Below are positions 60,849 to 64,000 of a stretch of DNA of 64,000 nt, one piece after another. The stretch lies in NCBI RefSeq assembly GCF_017874715.1, contig NZ_JAGGLR010000014.1:124001-188000 (forward strand), read 5' to 3'. The number at the start of each line of letters is the position of its first letter. The stretch's first letter is position 1. Source of the DNA: Streptomyces iranensis. GTDB taxonomy: Bacteria; Actinomycetota; Actinomycetes; Streptomycetales; Streptomycetaceae. The notes under the pieces were generated by a model that worked only from the letters and a program-made list of their open reading frames with translations, was not told where the DNA came from and did no database searches. The position numbers and the translations under genes were made by a program.

Positions 60849-62168
60849 GTGGTGAAGCACATGCGGCGCGGCGTGCGCCGGGTCGTGCGGTTCGCGGCTG
60901 TCGGGGCACTGGTCTGTGGCGGGGTGATGGTCTCTCAGGCCGGGCCGGGCGGATCGGCCCACGGGACGACCGGGAGCGGCGGTCCGAGAGCCCTGAGCGC
61001 GGACCGGACGGACGATGTGGGCGGACGGCTGGTGTCCGCGCTCGGCGCCTCCCGTACGGCGGGCAACTGGATCGGGGCCGACGGGCGCCCGGTGGTCGCG
61101 GTGACGGACGACACGGCGGCGGACGAGGTCGGCCGGGCCGGGGCCACCGCCAAACGGGTGCGCTACAGCATGGCGGACCTGGACTCGGCGACCGAGAGGC
61201 TGCGCTCGGCGCCCCGGGTGGCGGGCACCGCCTGGATGGTGGACCCCAAGTCCAACCAGGTGGTGCTGGCCGGTGACAGCACCGTCTCCACCGCCCGCTG
61301 GTCGAAGATGAAGGACCTCGCCGCGGAGGTGGGCGGCGCGGTGCGCGCACAGCGGACGGAGGGCTCCTTCACCACCAGAACCGCCGGTGCCTCGCCCATG
61401 TTCACCAACGGCAGCCGCTGCTCGGCCGGTTTCAACGTCACCAACGGCCAGACCAATTTCATCCTGACGGCGGGACACTGCGGCCCCAACGGCACCCCCT
61501 GGTTCACCGACGGCACCGGCTCCACCCGCATCGGCACCACGGTCCAGACCAGCTTCCCCGGCAATGACTTCTCCCTGGTGCGCTACGACAACGCCGCGCT
61601 CGACCAGAACAGCGTGGTCAACGTCGGTGGCGGCCGGACGGTGCGGGTCACCGGTGTGGCCGATCCGGTCGTGGGCCAGGAGGTGTTCCGCAGCGGCAGC
61701 ACCACCGGGCTGCGCTCGGGCAAGGTGACCGGGCTCAACGCCACGGTCAACTACCCCGAGGGCACGGTCACCGGGCTTGTCCAGACCACCGTGTGCGCCG
61801 AGCCCGGCGACAGCGGGGGGCCGCTCTTCGCCCAGGGCGTGGCGCTCGGCGTCACCTCCGGCGGCAGCGGCGACTGCGACCGGGGCGGGGTGACCTTCTT
61901 CCAGCCCGTGACCAAGGCGCTGACCGCGCTCGGGGTGTCCATCCCGGGCGCCAAGACCCAGAGCCCCAACCCGTCCATCGCCTCCGGCGCGTCCGGGAGT
62001 TCAGGGGTCGACGACGGTGTCTCGACGCTCGACGACGTCGTGGCGTACGCCCAGGGCTTCGGGCCCGGTCTGGTGGTCATCGTGGTGGGGTTCGTGGGGC
62101 TGCTGTCGACGCTGACCATCCGGCCCCGGCGGCGTCGCTACCGCGGCTACTCGACCGGCTGGGGATGA
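60849..62168 (+). CDS. Membrane-anchored trypsin-like serine protease (S1)
   Basis: The 439-residue precursor has a signal peptide (RRVVRFAAVGALVCGGVMVS), a pro-region, and an alpha-lytic-type S1 domain with the His in LTAGHCG, the Asp in NDFSLVRY and the Ser in GDSGGPLF. A Ser/Gly linker and a C-terminal helix (GPGLVVIVVGFVGLLSTL) with a basic RPRRRRYRG tail anchor it. GTG 60849 follows AAGGAGACAGG. Its stop codon TGA is also the target-site copy of the adjacent mobile element. Confidence 0.9.
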   Translation: MVKHMRRGVRRVVRFAAVGALVCGGVMVSQAGPGGSAHGTTGSGGPRALSADRTDDVGGRLVSALGASRTAGNWIGADGRPVVAVTDDTAADEVGRAGATAKRVRYSMADLDSATERLRSAPRVAGTAWMVDPKSNQVVLAGDSTVSTARWSKMKDLAAEVGGAVRAQRTEGSFTTRTAGASPMFTNGSRCSAGFNVTNGQTNFILTAGHCGPNGTPWFTDGTGSTRIGTTVQTSFPGNDFSLVRYDNAALDQNSVVNVGGGRTVRVTGVADPVVGQEVFRSGSTTGLRSGKVTGLNATVNYPEGTVTGLVQTTVCAEPGDSGGPLFAQGVALGVTSGGSGDCDRGGVTFFQPVTKALTALGVSIPGAKTQSPNPSIASGASGSSGVDDGVSTLDDVVAYAQGFGPGLVVIVVGFVGLLSTLTIRPRRRRYRGYSTGWG

Positions 62169-63405
62169 GAGCCTGTGTCATATCCCCGGCCGGGCGTGCG
62201 ACGCCTGGCACGCTCCCCCAGCTACCGCTGGGAGGTGCCCCCTCTCGCGGCGTTGCCGAAACGCCCATGTGGCTCCGCCACGAGGGCGCTCCGGCGCCTT
62301 GCGATCGCACGCTCCCCCAGCTACCGCTGGGAGGTGCCCCCTGACGCCGCACGCTGATCCGGCCGGGGATATGACACAGGCTCTGAGCCGCCCCGGTGGC
62401 CTCCCGGGGCGGTGGCAGCGCGCAGATCGCGATGCCTCGCTCGATGAGGCTGCCCATGACGAGGAGATCGCCGAGCGCACACACGCTCGTGGCCATCCGG
62501 TACGGGGTCCGGCGCCGCACCAGATGGCGGACGACCCGGCCGTCGGGGGCGATCGCCAGGGCGCGCACCGTGCGCCGCGGGCGGGGGCGGAGCCGGGTGG
62601 CGACGGGCACCGCCACCCTTCTGAGCGGGCCGGGTGCGCGGTGCAGCAGATCGAGGGCGGGCTCCCGCGGCGCGGCTATGGCCACCCAGATGACACCGTC
62701 GGGGCCACGGGTGAGATTGTCCGGGAAGCCCGGCAGATCGCGGAGGAGGAGGTCCCGTGTCCCGGCCCGGCGGCCGGTCAGCCACAGCCGGCTGATCCGG
62801 TAGGCGCCGCTCTCGACCACGGCCACATACGACTCGTCGGCGGCGAGGGCGACCCCGTTGGCGAACCGCAGCCCGTCCAGCACCACCTCCGGGCGGCCGC
62901 CCGGCCGCAGCCGGAGCAACTGCCCGGTGGCGGTGTTCTCCAGGATGTCGCCGAGCCAGTCCTCCAGGCCGTGGCGGCGGCTGGACACGGTGAAGTACAC
63001 CGTGCCGTCCGCAGCCGTGGCGACGTTGCTGCAGAACCGCAGCGGACTGCCGGCCACCTCGTCGGCCACCACCCGTACGGACCCGTCGTCCGGGCCGACC
63101 CGCAGCAGCCCGCGCCGCGCGTCGCACACCAGCAGCCCGCCGTCGGGGCAGGGGACCAGCCCCAGCGGCCGGCCACCGGTGTGCGCGAGCACCTCGGAGC
63201 GGACGAGCTCATGGTCCGGCGACAGCGTCAGCCGCCGGACGGCGCCGTCAGCCGTCCCGGTGAGGATCCGGCCCTCCGCGTCCACAGCGACATGTTCCGG
63301 CCCGTGCGCCTCCGGCGCCAGAACCCGTGGCAGCGGCAGCGGTTCGGCCGCCACGCCCATCGGCGTACGGGACCGTGTCCGCGTACCGGCTCGCTTGCGC
63401 GGCAT
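62077..63405 (-). CDS. SMP-30/strictosidine-synthase-like beta-propeller, 3' end altered by insertion
   Basis: The first 340 or so codons (63405 down to about 62387) code a six-bladed propeller protein: ADGAVRRLTLSPDHE, GRPLGLVPCPDGGLLVCDARRGLLRV, FCSNVATAADGTVYFTVSS, GLRFANGVALAADESYVAVVES and LPGFPDNLTRGPDGVIWVAIA. This suits SMP-30, gluconolactonase or strictosidine-synthase-like enzymes. The frame then runs through the inserted element (copy 2) and on to 62077, adding about 100 unrelated residues. Before insertion it would have ended at a TAG at 62147-62149. ATG 63405 starts 4 bases after the stop of the membrane gene. Confidence 0.8.
   Translation of the reverse strand: MPRKRAGTRTRSRTPMGVAAEPLPLPRVLAPEAHGPEHVAVDAEGRILTGTADGAVRRLTLSPDHELVRSEVLAHTGGRPLGLVPCPDGGLLVCDARRGLLRVGPDDGSVRVVADEVAGSPLRFCSNVATAADGTVYFTVSSRRHGLEDWLGDILENTATGQLLRLRPGGRPEVVLDGLRFANGVALAADESYVAVVESGAYRISRLWLTGRRAGTRDLLLRDLPGFPDNLTRGPDGVIWVAIAAPREPALDLLHRAPGPLRRVAVPVATRLRPRPRRTVRALAIAPDGRVVRHLVRRRTPYRMATSVCALGDLLVMGSLIERGIAICALPPPREATGAAQSLCHIPGRISVRRQGAPPSGSWGSVRSQGAGAPSWRSHMGVSATPREGAPPSGSWGSVPGVARPAGDMTQALIPSRSSSRGSDAAGAGWSASTAAPRTPPR
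62169..62383. mobile_element. Miniature inverted-repeat element, copy 2 (215 bp)
   Basis: Perfect 25-bp terminal inverted repeats beginning GAGCCTGTGTCATATCCCCGG bound the element, flanked by TGA copies at 62166-62168 and 62384-62386. It differs from copy 1 by a few bases and by an extra 26-bp block that duplicates the internal CCCAGC-TACC-GCTGGG hairpin region. It separates the convergent protease and SMP-30-like genes. No coding capacity for a transposase. Confidence 0.95.
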
Positions 63406-63409
63406 GGGC

Positions 63410-64000
63410 TCACACCGCCTTACGGGCCTTGGCGGCCCTGAGGCACCGCCGCATCTCCTCGGCGTAGGGCAGCACCACGCACGCGCCGATGCCGAGCCCG
63501 ATGGCCGCCAGATAGCGCACGGGCAGCGGGTTGTCCTTGGGCAGCAGCTTCCAGTCCTCGGGCCGGTCCCCGCCGCGCAGCGCCGCCCGGACCTGGTCCC
63601 AGTGCAGACAGCAGGTGAACGCCATCGCCGACAGCGGCAGCACCTCCAGGAAGCTGTGGATGTGCTGCTCCACCGGGCGCACCTCACGCTCCCCGGTGGC
63701 CAGGCTCACATCCCACAGCGCGGTGGCGCCATGGGCGACGGCCGCTCCGCCCATCACCGACAGCACCAGCGGATTGACCCTGGCCAGCAGCCCCATCGCC
63801 ACGGGGACACCGGCCTCCGTCATCATCAGGGCGTGGATCGCCGACTCCTTCGTGCCCGACGTCTCCTCGATCCTGGTCCGGCGGTGCATGAGCCAGTCCG
63901 CCACCGCCGGGACGAACCACAGCGGCATCACCCCGTACATCAGGAACCGCCGGTTGGCGTCCTCGACGTCCACGGCATTGCCCGGCACCCGCAGATCGCG
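63410..64000 (-). CDS. Membrane protein, 5' end probably outside the window (partial)
   Basis: The frame is open to the window edge and has at least 192 codons. It has hydrophobic stretches (LMYGVMPLWFVPAVADWL, VPVAMGLLARVNPLVLSVMGGAAVAHG, VLPLSAMAFTCCLHW, YLAAIGLGIGACVVLPYA) and the polar string HRRTRIEETSGTKES. A GTG at 63988 could be a start, but the frame continues to 64000. It ends 4 bases before the SMP-30-like ATG on the same strand, so they are co-transcribed. No function recognised. Confidence 0.7.
   Translation of the reverse strand, partial: RDLRVPGNAVDVEDANRRFLMYGVMPLWFVPAVADWLMHRRTRIEETSGTKESAIHALMMTEAGVPVAMGLLARVNPLVLSVMGGAAVAHGATALWDVSLATGEREVRPVEQHIHSFLEVLPLSAMAFTCCLHWDQVRAALRGGDRPEDWKLLPKDNPLPVRYLAAIGLGIGACVVLPYAEEMRRCLRAAKARKAV

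Overview
The window is high-GC actinobacterial chromosome, almost certainly Streptomyces. The coding regions have strongly GC-biased third positions. GTG/TTG starts and 1-4 base start/stop overlaps are common, TTA codons are rare, and the gene content (PucR and SARP-era regulators, SapA-like protein, GH15 enzyme, cholesterol oxidase, AA10 monooxygenase, ATP-grasp RiPP pair) is typical of that genus. Nothing seen indicates a plasmid or prophage, and no tRNA, rRNA or CRISPR array was found.

Layout. 1-2775: tail of a TetR gene coupled to an MFS exporter, then a small Dabb protein and a divergent TetR gene separated by two copies of the same operator. 2826-9664: pyruvate carboxylase (minus) and a divergent NACHT-ATPase with a leucine-rich tail, a candidate innate-immunity gene. 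9752-14512: galactonate dehydratase, cholesterol oxidase (with a TTA codon) and a GH15 glycosidase. 14720-16897: a graspetide-type RiPP pair (63-residue precursor plus ATP-grasp ligase) with a class I methyltransferase upstream. 17141-24033: two-component system, MscS channel, MFS protein, exported EEP-type phosphatase/nuclease and a sulfotransferase.

24100-33008 is the most unusual stretch: a LysR regulator divergent from six tightly packed genes (aminotransferase, polyprenyl diphosphate synthase, UbiA prenyltransferase, squalene-hopene-cyclase-like protein, FAD monooxygenase, TauD-type dioxygenase). The set reads as a meroterpenoid or prenylated-metabolite cluster: make the prenyl chain, attach it to an acceptor, oxidise it, cyclise it, then tailor it. 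The cyclase lacks the DXDD acid motif and carries a 27-unit pentapeptide tail. The synthase carries a 21-bp tandem repeat. The UbiA gene has a 189-bp miniature inverted-repeat element inserted exactly in frame.

33052-43899: AA10 monooxygenase, SapA-like protein, SnoaL-like protein, MpaB-family protein, PucR regulator, DUF485/SSS symporter pair, CGNR regulator with divergent MFS gene, and an ascorbate-type PTS (IIA-IIB fusion plus IIC). 43951-53525: UvrA-like ATPase with a divergent double-domain MerR regulator, VOC protein, threonine dehydratase/TetR divergon, HtpG, two small proteins, an F420-dependent-type reductase and a secreted protein. 53715-64000: dienelactone hydrolase, an aldo/keto reductase relic, an MBL-Rieske fusion protein, a histidine-phosphatase-like protein, an FG-GAP lipoprotein, a membrane Ser/Thr kinase, a membrane-anchored S1 protease, a second copy of the miniature element (215 bp), an SMP-30-like gene whose 3' end was changed by that insertion, and a membrane protein running off the end.

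Start sites were chosen from ribosome-binding sites and overlaps read directly. Family assignments come from recognising motifs and were not checked by database search.
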